Shown in pieces: positions 17,325 to 24,379 of a DNA stretch of 44,151 nt. The stretch covers positions 1 to 44,151 of the forward strand of contig PJFB01000019.1 of NCBI GenBank assembly GCA_003574895.1. Reading direction: 5' to 3'. A model generated the notes under the pieces. That model did no database searches. It worked only from the letters and a program-made list of their open reading frames with translations, and was not told where the DNA came from. The DNA is from Geobacter sp. Its GTDB lineage: Bacteria; Desulfobacterota; Desulfuromonadia; Geobacterales; Pseudopelobacteraceae. Numbering within the stretch: the first letter of the stretch is position 1; every line of letters starts with the position of its first letter. Both the position numbers and the translations under genes were made by a program.

Positions 17325-17442
17325 TCACCATTGTCACACGCGTTTATGGTGCCAAGCCTATCTCAATTTGCCACTTCTACTTGTAACCATCCGGAATAAA
17401 AGGTTTTAGCCATCAACGTTTATATCCCTGAGGAGGTGTTAC

Positions 17443-18423
17443 ATGGCAAACAACATTTCACGCCGCAGATTCCTGCAGACAGGTGCCCTTGCCCTGGGAA
17501 CCGTTGCCGTAAGCAGATATACCGGCATAGGCAACGCATTGGCCGCGCAGCAGGAAAGATCCCAGGTCTTTTTCACCGACGACATCAGTGCTGCCGGACT
17601 ACTGAAGATCTATTCTAAAATCAATCGGGACATAACCGGCAAAGTCGGTATTAAGTTACATACCGGTGAGCAGCACGGCCCCAACATACTGCCGAGGGAT
17701 TTGGTGAAAGCCCTGCAGCAGCGGATTCCCAACAGCAACCTGGTGGAAACCAATACCCTGTACAAGGGTAATAGATTTACGACTGCGGAGCATCGCGAGA
17801 CCATTAAAATCAATGGCTGGGATTTCTGCGCCGTGGATATCATGGACGAGGACGGGGCGGTGATGATCCCTGTCAAGGGCGGGAAGCATTTCAAGGAAAT
17901 GTCGGTAGGCAAACACATGCTCAATTACGACTCCATGGTCGTGCTGACCCATTTCAAAGGGCATGCCATGGGCGGCTTTGGCGGTTCACTGAAGAATATC
18001 GCCATCGGCTGCGCGGACGGGCCCATAGGCAAAAAGATGATACACGGCGCCCCGGATAATGTGCATTACGAGCTCTGGCTTAAAGGCGAACCTTTCCAGG
18101 AAAACATGGTGGAGTCGGCAAAAGCCACCATTGATCACTTCGGCACGAGGATCGTCTATATAAATGTGCTGCGCAACATGTCAGTGGACTGCGACTGCGC
18201 CGGCATCAAAGCAGCTCCGGTCAAGGCACACGATCTGGGTATCCTGGCTTCCACCGATCTTCTGGCAGTGGAACAGGCCTCCATCGACATAATGTACAAA
18301 CTGCCCGAAGCGGAACTTCACGACCTTAAAGAACGGATTGAATCCCGGAAGGGACTGCGCCAACTGTCGTATATGAAAGAGATGAAAATGGGCAATGATC
18401 GGTATGAGCTGATCAGGCTCTAA
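17443..18423 (+). CDS. Tat-exported DUF362 protein
   Basis: Protein of 326 residues with an unmistakable twin-arginine signal: NISRRRFLQTGALALGTVAV, likely cleaved near ALA-AQQ. The mature part is a DUF362 domain (GKVGIKLHTGEQHGPNILP, LTHFKGHAMGGFGGSLKNIA, IGCADGPIGKK). Related DUF362 proteins often carry ferredoxin motifs; here the only close cysteines are in DCDCAG, so an iron-sulfur role is unclear. GAGGAGG precedes the ATG. It follows the cupin gene after 118 bp in the same direction. Predicted periplasmic; substrate unknown. Confidence 0.85.
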   Translation: MANNISRRRFLQTGALALGTVAVSRYTGIGNALAAQQERSQVFFTDDISAAGLLKIYSKINRDITGKVGIKLHTGEQHGPNILPRDLVKALQQRIPNSNLVETNTLYKGNRFTTAEHRETIKINGWDFCAVDIMDEDGAVMIPVKGGKHFKEMSVGKHMLNYDSMVVLTHFKGHAMGGFGGSLKNIAIGCADGPIGKKMIHGAPDNVHYELWLKGEPFQENMVESAKATIDHFGTRIVYINVLRNMSVDCDCAGIKAAPVKAHDLGILASTDLLAVEQASIDIMYKLPEAELHDLKERIESRKGLRQLSYMKEMKMGNDRYELIRL

Positions 18424-18512
18424 GAACAAGATGCGATATGGATCAAGGCATCATTTTGACCACGACAAAACAAGCGGATGCACCCATACCAAATCGGACT
18501 ACACAGGGTAAC

Positions 18513-18548
18513 ACAAAAGAAAAGCCCCTGATTTCTCAAGGGCTTTTG
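18513..18548 (-). terminator. rho-independent terminator of ssrA
   Basis: On the minus strand AAAAGCCCTTGA, loop GAAA and TCAGGGGCTTTT form a 12-pair stem with a mismatch or wobble, followed by CTTTT. It lies about 30 bp after the CCA end of the tmRNA. The plus-strand reading is also hairpin-like and could end the DUF362 transcript. Confidence 0.8.
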
Positions 18549-18578
18549 GATGTGTCCGAACTTTGTCGGACTATTAAT

Positions 18579-18932
18579 TGGTGGAGGTGGCGGGAATCGA
18601 ACCCGCGTCCGAAGAAACTACAATCTGAATTACTACACCGTTAGTCAGTTGCTCGATTTAACCGGCTCGCTGCGCAAATGACAAAGCAGCAAACCAGCGG
18701 TCCCGTTAATTTCAGGTTACGCTACGGGCGTTGCGCATCCCAATCCGGTCGTGAATGACGCCCCCTTTGTACCACCGGCATCTTCATCGGGGACGCCTGT
18801 TAAGCTGCTAGAGCAACAGGAGTGTTATAATTGTCGGCAATTAATGCCGTTGCAGGTTTTTTAAGGTCGGCCACCTGCCCCGACCCGGTGCAATCCAGAA
18901 ACTCACTTCCCCGTCGAAACCTTTACACCCCC
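18579..18932 (-). tRNA. ssrA: tmRNA (ssrA), 354 nt
   Basis: The 5' end GGGGGTGTAAAGGTTTCGAC and the 3' end, with a T-loop GGTTCGATTCCC and acceptor ending CCACCTCCACCA, form the tRNA-like domain. The tag reading frame gives ADNYNTPVALAA and TAA (around 18797-18835), a tag ending in the usual ALAA degradation signal. tmRNA with SmpB rescues stalled ribosomes and tags the nascent chain. It lies 19 bp downstream of smpB on the same strand, so it may be processed from a joint transcript. Listed as tRNA because no tmRNA type is offered. Confidence 0.95.
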
Positions 18933-18951
18933 AAAGCAAAATATTTACAAA

Positions 18952-19407
18952 TTACCTGTTACGGGACTTCATAACCTGTGAAAGCTCGCGCTGGGTATCC
19001 TTCTTTTTCAGATCCTCGCGCTTGTCGTAATTCTTCTTGCCCTTGGCCAGGCCAATCTCGACCTTTACCAGTCCATCTTTGAAATACAGCCGCAGCGGCA
19101 CCACCGAATACCCCTGCTCCCGGATCCTGCCGTAGAGCCGGTCGATCTCCTTGCGGTGCAACAACAACTTGCGCTGCCGGTCGGGTTGGTGGTTCTGACG
19201 ATTGCCAAAGTCGTAGTGGGAGATATTAAGATTGTGCAGAAAGGCTTCGCCATCACGCACCATCATGAAGGACTCGCTCAGGTTGGCCTTGCCGGCCCGC
19301 AGGGATTTTACTTCCGTACCCTGCAGAACCATTCCGGCCTCAAGCTTCTCTTCGATGAAGTAATCATGATAGGCCTTTTTGTTGTTGCAAATCAATTTCT
19401 CACTCAT
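18952..19407 (-). CDS. smpB: SsrA-binding protein SmpB
   Basis: Protein of 151 residues from the ATG at 19407; a GTG eight codons upstream is in frame but gives an unusual extension. Hallmarks: NKKAYHDYFIEEKLEAGMVL, GTEVKSLRAGKANLSES, the core GYSVVPLRLYFKDGLVKVEI, and the basic tail KGKKNYDKREDLKKKD. It binds the tRNA-like domain of tmRNA and the decoding centre of stalled ribosomes. The ribosome site is weak. The tmRNA gene follows directly. Confidence 0.95.
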   Translation of the reverse strand: MSEKLICNNKKAYHDYFIEEKLEAGMVLQGTEVKSLRAGKANLSESFMMVRDGEAFLHNLNISHYDFGNRQNHQPDRQRKLLLHRKEIDRLYGRIREQGYSVVPLRLYFKDGLVKVEIGLAKGKKNYDKREDLKKKDTQRELSQVMKSRNR

Positions 19408-19916
19408 TTTAGTATGATAACAAACATTCACCCAAAATGGAACGATTAAGAAATCCGGCTGGAGCCCTATCCCCGAGGCCGGTTTAAATATGCTTGCGCA
19501 GTTGCTCTGTCAATCCTGTCAATGGGCAAAAAAATGATCCCGATCAGTTAAAATCGGAAAACATCACCATAAATTGCCCGCCAACCTTGTCATATAACCG
19601 AATTTGCGTCTGTCTTGCAGTCGCGCCGCTTACAGCCTGATCTGTTTTTGTAATATATCAAGCAAGTTGCACCATCACGTGCCAGCCAGTCAAATAGCGT
19701 ATCACACACCGTCATTTAGCTACCCAATCACACCCCCCCCCCCCCTGCTACCGCCTCTCCGCCAGCAAACCGAATCTCCTAAACATATGATTATTCATAT
19801 ATACATTTTTAACTATTTATAATGGCCGCTCCGATATATTTGGACTTTGATTTGCAATTGTCAAATCCATAATAGGACTGACACAGGTCCGATCAATTAA
19901 ATCATGGAGCGAAGAA
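19408..19916. other. 509-bp intergenic stretch with poly-C tract
   Basis: No gene seen. It holds the region upstream of smpB, a run of 13 C residues at 19733-19745, an AT-rich block with TATAAT at 19818-19823 (no good -35 at the right distance) and a short dyad GATTTG/CAAATC near 19851-19869. The downstream half is the likely promoter region of the membrane-protein gene at 19917. Confidence 0.5.
19733..19745 (+). repeat. 13-base C homopolymer
   Basis: Thirteen consecutive C residues, an unusually long single-base run outside any gene, about 170 bp before the membrane-protein start and 70 bp before a TATAAT box. Such tracts can change length by slippage. Confidence 0.9.
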
Positions 19917-20303
19917 ATGATGATGCTGACATCCATAACGGTAGTGCTTTCGGTTATTCTGGTAATGATAATGGTACCCAGGATCTATAGCAGCTGGCTG
20001 CTGTTCAGGGAGTATGCGGAAGAATGTGACATCGACAACCTTACCAACCTGCAAGCACAACAGAACGGCTGGGTCATTCGCCACCTGGGCATGGCACTGC
20101 TGGCGATGGGATTCGTTGCCGCAATGAAATACCTCCCCGAATTGAGCGGATATTCGCAGTGTGCCGCGGCAACGGCAGTGTATAGCGTCATATCCCTGAC
20201 CTTCGCGTTTGTCGAGTCCATACTGGCACAGAAGATATCAGGACACACCACGGCGATGCTGATCCCGGCAAAAGAGCGTGAAAAGGAAGATTACTACCTA
20301 TAA
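19917..20303 (+). CDS. small predicted membrane protein, unknown function
   Basis: Protein of 128 residues starting with three consecutive ATGs; GGAG is seven nt before the first. An N-terminal hydrophobic segment (ITVVLSVILVMIMVPRIY), a second (MALLAMGFVAAMKYL) and a third (AATAVYSVISLTFAFVESIL) give a three-helix topology with a charged tail. No recognised domain. It stands alone; its only notable context is the poly-C tract in its promoter region. Confidence 0.6.
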   Translation: MMMLTSITVVLSVILVMIMVPRIYSSWLLFREYAEECDIDNLTNLQAQQNGWVIRHLGMALLAMGFVAAMKYLPELSGYSQCAAATAVYSVISLTFAFVESILAQKISGHTTAMLIPAKEREKEDYYL

Positions 20304-20549
20304 TCCCCTGCCCCAACAGTTTCGATAAACAATGAGCGCCACCAGAGGGGGAACGGGTCAGGTCCCCCTCTTTCCTTATCGAGAACCAATACCCCCAGGC
20401 AAGGCTTCCGGCCGCTATCTGAATTCGTTAAATATTTGCATCCCATGTCTTAATTGTGCTATAAAACTGGGGTGAAATTATAGCTGATTTCGTTTTGTCA
20501 CCGTCAAGTTACCTTTATATTTCAAAGTATTAATTACGACACCAGACAT

Positions 20550-20716
20550 ATTCCTCGTTAGCATGAGGCGTTTGTACAAACACAGGCTACTGCCCGGAAA
20601 CGTCGAAAGACGCCAATGGGTAGACCAGGTATTGCCGGCTTAAGGCTCTATCTAAGGTAGCTGGTCAGAATGACCTACGTTGTGCTCTGCCGAAAGTCAA
20701 ACCAGGGGGAAGTGCT
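20550..20716 (+). promoter_or_regulatory. M-box (ykoK-type) Mg2+ riboswitch
   Basis: The conserved M-box elements appear in order: CCTCGTTAGCATGAGGCG (P2 entry), GGCTACTGCCCGGAAACGTC, AAAGACGCCAATGGGTAG, CTTAAGGCTCTATCTAAGGT and AGCTGGTCAGAATGACCTAC, then TGTGCTCTGCCGAAAG. It is followed by an intrinsic terminator and a magnesium-transport operon. M-box RNAs fold when Mg2+ is abundant and let the terminator form, so expression rises under Mg2+ shortage. Boundaries are approximate. Confidence 0.9.
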
Positions 20717-20733
20717 TATGTTCCGTTTCCATT

Positions 20734-20769
20734 TAAGGCCCTTTCTCCGATTGGGCCTTTTTATTTTTT
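20734..20769 (+). terminator. riboswitch expression-platform terminator
   Basis: AAGGCCC, an 11-nt loop and GGGCCTT followed by a T-rich run (TTTTATTTTTT). It sits between the M-box and the ribosome site GAGGA of the next gene, the standard location of an M-box attenuator. Confidence 0.88.
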
Positions 20770-20783
20770 GAGGATTGCAATAC

Positions 20784-22046
20784 ATGACCACTGAATTCAA
20801 CGAAATATACCTGAGTGCCGTCATCGGTCGCCCCGTCATCAACGGCAAGGGCGACAAACTCGGCATCCTGAGTGATCTGGTCATGGTTCCGGGCGAGTTG
20901 TTTCCCGAGGTTTCGCACATTGTCATCAAGTCCCGAAAAGGCAACAAATCTCTTCCCTGGAGCGAGGTGGCGCTCTTCACCCATGTGATGATTTCAGCCA
21001 GTGGCATCAAACCCCACGGGCTGTTCGTCTACGAACCGCGCGAAGGTGAAATCCTGGTCAAGCGCGACTTGCTGGACAAACAGATCGTTGATGTGGACGG
21101 CGCCAAGGTTGTTCGGGTCAACGACATAAAACTGGGCAATTTCAATCAGAAACTGTGCATCTTTTCCGTGGATATCGGCTTCCGTGGCCTGCTTCGCCGC
21201 CTGGGCTATGAGCGCTTCGGTGAAAAGTTCGCCAGGTCCATCGGCAAAAATATCCCCAATACCGAGATAAGCTGGGAATATGTTCAGCCGCTGGAGGCCA
21301 ATTCCTCCAAGCTGGCACTTAACATTGCCCGGGACCAGATGAACGAACTGCACCCGGCCGACCTGGCCGATATTATTGAAAACATCCCCATCCAGAGCAT
21401 CCGCACCGTGCTCGACTCCATTGACGCGGAGACAACCGGCGACACCATCTACGAGTTGGAAGCCGACATGCGCAACGTGGTCATCAGCCAGCTGAACGAT
21501 GAGCAGGTGAGCGATATCCTGGAAGAAATGGAGCCGGACGAAGCGGCCGACGTGCTCAGCGACCTGCCCGAGGAAAAGGCCCAGGAACTGCTGCACATGA
21601 TGGATCAGGAGGATGCCGAGGATATCCAGGAACTGCTGGAACACGAGGAAGATTCGGCCGGCGGCCTGATGACCCCGGAATATCTGCGACTTTCCTCGGA
21701 TATCAGTGTGGGGCGCGCCCTGGAAAGAGTCAAGGAAAGCGCCAATGATGTGGAAACCATCTACTACGGTTATGTGGTCGATGACGAGGAGCGCCTGGAA
21801 GGTGTTGTCTCCCTGAAAACGCTGCTCATGAATCCCCCGGATACCCACATTACCGATGTCATGGAAGAGAATGTCAAGTTCGTGCATATTGATGCGGAAC
21901 CGGAGGATATGCTGGAGATGCTCGCCAAGTACGACCTGATTGCGGTGCCGGTGCTGGACGAGGATGATCGCATGGCCGGCATCGTTACGGTAGATGACGT
22001 CCTGGCCCACTACCTGCCCCATATTGTCAAGAATAAACGCCGATAG
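20784..22046 (+). CDS. soluble PRC-barrel / MgtE_N / CBS-pair protein without a channel domain
   Basis: Protein of 420 residues from the ATG at 20784 with GAGGA nine nt upstream. Order: two PRC-barrel-like segments (SAVIGRPVINGKGDKLGILS about 10-30 and KRDLLDKQIVDVDGAKVVRV about 95-115); an MgtE N-terminal superhelix (NELHPADLADIIENIPIQSI, MEPDEAADVLSDLPEEKAQE, HEEDSAGGLMTPEYLRL); and two CBS motifs to the end. In MgtE channels the acidic N domain and CBS pair sense cytosolic Mg2+ and gate the pore, but the transmembrane domain is absent here and the gene ends after the CBS pair. The next gene is an NRAMP-like transporter 56 bp on, under the same M-box, so this protein probably acts as its Mg2+-sensing regulator in trans. 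Confidence 0.88.
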   Translation: MTTEFNEIYLSAVIGRPVINGKGDKLGILSDLVMVPGELFPEVSHIVIKSRKGNKSLPWSEVALFTHVMISASGIKPHGLFVYEPREGEILVKRDLLDKQIVDVDGAKVVRVNDIKLGNFNQKLCIFSVDIGFRGLLRRLGYERFGEKFARSIGKNIPNTEISWEYVQPLEANSSKLALNIARDQMNELHPADLADIIENIPIQSIRTVLDSIDAETTGDTIYELEADMRNVVISQLNDEQVSDILEEMEPDEAADVLSDLPEEKAQELLHMMDQEDAEDIQELLEHEEDSAGGLMTPEYLRLSSDISVGRALERVKESANDVETIYYGYVVDDEERLEGVVSLKTLLMNPPDTHITDVMEENVKFVHIDAEPEDMLEMLAKYDLIAVPVLDEDDRMAGIVTVDDVLAHYLPHIVKNKRR

Positions 22047-22102
22047 CCGCAAACCGGGGCACCGTGCCAGAAGCCACGATGGCTCCGCGTCAAGGATAAC
22101 AA

Positions 22103-23416
22103 ATGTTCACAGGCATCTCTTTTTTCAAATTTCTCAAACCGCTCAAGAAGGTCAATTCCAAGAACATCATCCTTTTCTTGGCCATCCTGGGACCGGGCAT
22201 CATCACCGCCAACGTGGACAACGACGCCGGCGGCATCACCACCTATTCCCTGGCTGGCGCCCAGTACGGCAACACCCTGCTCTGGACCATGTTGCCTACA
22301 ACAGTTGCCCTGGTGGTAGTTCAGGAGATGTGCGCCCGCATGGGGGCCGTAACCGGCAAGGGACTCTCGGACCTGATTCGCGAGTCATTCGGCGTCAAGG
22401 TTACCTTCTATGTCATGATCGCCCTCTTTTTGACCAACATGGGCAACTCCATCTCTGAATTTGCCGGTATTGCCGCCAGCCTGGAAATTTTCAGCATCAG
22501 CAAATATATCTCGGTCCCCATCTGTGCCATCCTGGTCTGGCTCCTGATCGTCAAGGGGTCTTACAAAACGGTGGAAAAGGTTTTCCTGGTCGCATGCATG
22601 GTGTATATCGCCTACCCCATTGCGGCCTTCATGGCCGGTCCAAAGTGGGATATAATCCTGAAGGCAACCGTCACGCCAACCGTCAGCGCCGACAGCGATT
22701 ACCTGATGATGGTTATCGGTGTCGTCGGCACGACCATCGCGCCCTGGATGCAGTTCTATCAGCAGTCCGCGGTGGTGGAAAAGGGCATAACCGCCGAACA
22801 GTACGCCTTCACGCGCCTGGATGTCATCTTCGGCTGTATCATGGCCATCGTGGTGGCCTTCTTTATCGTGGTTGCCTGCGCCTCGACCATTCATCTCCAG
22901 GGCTTGAAGATCGAGACCGCCGCCGATGCTGCCATGGCATTGAAGCCGCTGGTGGGAAGACACGCCTCAACCCTTTTCGCCTTTGGCCTTTTCAATGCAT
23001 CGCTCTTTGCCGCCTGTATCCTGCCGCTGTCAACGGCCTTCTACATCTGTGAAGGCATGGGCTGGGAATCCGGGGTAGACAAGGATTTTCAACAGGCGCC
23101 CCAGTTTTTCTGGCTCTTTACCATTATTATCGTTATCAGTGCAGGCCTGATCCTGATTCCAGATGCCCCGCTGCTGACCATCATGTTCATATCCCAGGTT
23201 GTCAACGGCGCCGTGCTCCCCTTTGTATTGATCTTCATGTTGAAACTGATCAACGACCACAACCTGATGGGGCGCTACACCAACGGACCGGTATTCAACA
23301 TAATCGCCTCCATCACCGTTGTGGTGATGATCGTGCTGACAGCTCTCATGACGCTTGACCTGACCTTTCCAGGCATGTTCAAAGAATTTTTGAAAGTTTT
23401 GCAATCTTCGATTTGA
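22103..23416 (+). CDS. NRAMP-related magnesium transporter (NRMT-like)
   Basis: Protein of 437 residues with about eleven hydrophobic segments and AAGGA before the ATG. It is an NRAMP-family member (LGPGIITANVDNDAGGITTY in helix 1), but the usual DPGN of helix 1 is replaced by DNDAGG, and the helix-6 Met-Pro-His is replaced: VGTTIAPWMQFYQQSAVVEK has APW. Loss of the helix-6 Met is the reported mark of NRMTs, which carry Mg2+ rather than Mn2+/Fe2+ and are M-box controlled in some bacteria. The M-box here supports Mg2+ as substrate. Located in the inner membrane, second gene of the operon. Confidence 0.88.
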   Translation: MFTGISFFKFLKPLKKVNSKNIILFLAILGPGIITANVDNDAGGITTYSLAGAQYGNTLLWTMLPTTVALVVVQEMCARMGAVTGKGLSDLIRESFGVKVTFYVMIALFLTNMGNSISEFAGIAASLEIFSISKYISVPICAILVWLLIVKGSYKTVEKVFLVACMVYIAYPIAAFMAGPKWDIILKATVTPTVSADSDYLMMVIGVVGTTIAPWMQFYQQSAVVEKGITAEQYAFTRLDVIFGCIMAIVVAFFIVVACASTIHLQGLKIETAADAAMALKPLVGRHASTLFAFGLFNASLFAACILPLSTAFYICEGMGWESGVDKDFQQAPQFFWLFTIIIVISAGLILIPDAPLLTIMFISQVVNGAVLPFVLIFMLKLINDHNLMGRYTNGPVFNIIASITVVVMIVLTALMTLDLTFPGMFKEFLKVLQSSI

Positions 23417-23440
23417 CAAGATTCGATACACTGCTAGAAT
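23413..23440 (+). promoter_or_regulatory. strong sigma-70-type promoter of orphan RNA
   Basis: Perfect -35 TTGACA (23413-23418), 16-nt spacer, and -10 TAGAAT (23435-23440). The -35 box overlaps the stop codon of the NRAMP-like gene. The predicted start is about 23447. It is one of the best promoter matches in the window yet precedes no sizeable ORF. Confidence 0.72.
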
Positions 23441-23607
23441 TTTCTAACAAATTGCTCTTTGAAAAGTTCTGGGTTGCCGGTCGTTTTTGGCGGACAGCCA
23501 AAAACGTGGAGCAGACGTAGCTGTCACAAACTTTATATAGAACTAAGCGGTTGATTATGAGGACGGCAACCCGGATAATACAGCCGTTGAGCTCGGAGGA
23601 CACACAC

Positions 23608-23664
23608 ATGGTAATGCGGCTTCGCCGAGGCGCCCATATCATCCGAAGGAGAGCAGCTACATAG
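23608..23664 (+). CDS. possible 18-residue Arg-rich leader peptide
   Basis: ATG with GGAGG eight nt upstream, encoding MVMRLRRGAHIIRRRAAT before TAG: five of 18 residues are Arg. It lies inside the candidate structured RNA and overlaps one of its helices, so translation could affect folding. It may equally be chance. Confidence 0.25.
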   Translation: MVMRLRRGAHIIRRRAAT

Positions 23665-23742
23665 GCAGTGGAATTCGCAACATGTCCGGCGCCTGAAAGT
23701 GGTGAAAAGCAAAAAGACTCATTGACAAAACGGCTGTATGAC

Positions 23743-23778
23743 AAAAAGCCCGTCGGCAAAACCGGCGGGCTTTTTTAT
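23743..23778. terminator. bidirectional rho-independent terminator
   Basis: AAAAAGCCCGTCGG, loop CAAAA, CCGGCGGGCTTTTTT: a 14-pair stem with A/T flanks on both sides. On the plus strand it ends the candidate RNA; on the minus strand it ends the DUF4124 gene, whose stop is at 23795. Confidence 0.9.
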
Positions 23779-23794
23779 TGTCGTATGGAAACCG

Positions 23795-24355
23795 TTACTG
23801 ATTCTTGATCTTGAATGGTACACCAGCCTTTTTGGCCGTATCCAGAAAATGGTTATACTGTGCAAGTGCGTCGTTGTATTTTTGAACCGCCTCCTGATGC
23901 TCCTGGGACAGGACCTGGATTTGCTCCCTTGAAATGTAGGAAGCAGGTTTCTTGACAGTAGCCTCAATCTCCTTGATTCGCTTATCCATCCCCTGCAGTT
24001 TTGCTTCCCAATCGGCAAATTCACGGCGCCATTCGTCAAGGGGCTTACCGCCATAAACCCCTTCCGCAGCCCCTGCATCCGGTTTGTTATCAGCCTTGGC
24101 AGCGGCAGGCTCCGTTTGTTTGCCTGCCTGGCCATCGCTGCCTTCCCCGGCACTATTTTGCTCCGGTGCGGTTGCCCCCACATCTCCGCGCCTGCCAACC
24201 TTCTTGCGGTATTTTTTCGGTACGCTGGAGTAATCTTCCGTAAAGTGAACCGTACCGCTTTGGTCGGTCCAGGTGTAGGTTTCGGCATTGACAGGTCCTG
24301 CCATGATGCCGGTAAGCAGACAGATGCAATATGCCATCAATAGGTTCTTGTTCAT
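23795..24355 (-). CDS. exported DUF4124 protein with coiled-coil tail
   Basis: Protein of 186 residues: signal peptide (hydrophobic to GPVNA), then DUF4124 motif ETYTWTDQSGTVHFTEDYSSVP, a low-complexity Ala/Gly/Glu-rich linker (about 60-100), and a helical C-terminus (WRREFADWEAKLQGMDKRIK, EHQEAVQKYNDALAQYNHFL) likely to form a coiled coil. AAGGGG precedes the ATG. Function unknown; DUF4124 proteins are periplasmic and often lie in housekeeping operons. It begins 24 bp after the TlyA-HIT gene and is probably the last gene of the pyrimidine/purine transcript. Confidence 0.83.
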   Translation of the reverse strand: MNKNLLMAYCICLLTGIMAGPVNAETYTWTDQSGTVHFTEDYSSVPKKYRKKVGRRGDVGATAPEQNSAGEGSDGQAGKQTEPAAAKADNKPDAGAAEGVYGGKPLDEWRREFADWEAKLQGMDKRIKEIEATVKKPASYISREQIQVLSQEHQEAVQKYNDALAQYNHFLDTAKKAGVPFKIKNQ

Positions 24356-24379
24356 ACCAGTGCCCCTTTTTGAAATTGC

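Larger units (their letters stand above)
23447..23778 (+). ncRNA. candidate structured noncoding RNA, about 330 nt
   Basis: Between a strong promoter and a strong terminator there is no substantial ORF, but several exact complementary pairs suggest a nested fold. CTGGGTTGCCG (23469-23479) pairs with 23564-23574, enclosing a ten-pair hairpin CGTTTTTGGC/GCCAAAAACG (23482-23506). ATACAGCCGTT (23578-23588) pairs perfectly with 23729-23739, enclosing AGGCGCC (23628-23634) with GGCGCCT (23688-23694) and a small CGGC-TTC-GCCG hairpin. TGCTCTTTGAAAA near the 5' end (23453-23465) resembles the rrn antitermination boxA. I do not recognise the class: conserved motifs of 6S, RNase P, SRP, tmRNA or c-di-GMP-I RNAs were not found. 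Confidence 0.6.

Noticed and set aside
17325-17442. A third AraC-linked element before the DUF362 gene (GCCTATCTCAATTTGCC)
   Set aside because: Only a partial match to the TCTATCTGCC core with altered spacing; it could be chance.
20994-22052. A 352-codon minus-strand open frame opposite the MgtE-like gene
   Set aside because: Shadow of a convincing riboswitch-controlled gene; the product is low-complexity His/Gly/Asp-rich.
23447-23778. 6S RNA, RNase P RNA, SRP RNA or a c-di-GMP-I riboswitch
   Set aside because: The conserved core motifs of these classes were looked for and not seen, and the helix layout does not resemble a 6S rod with a central bubble.
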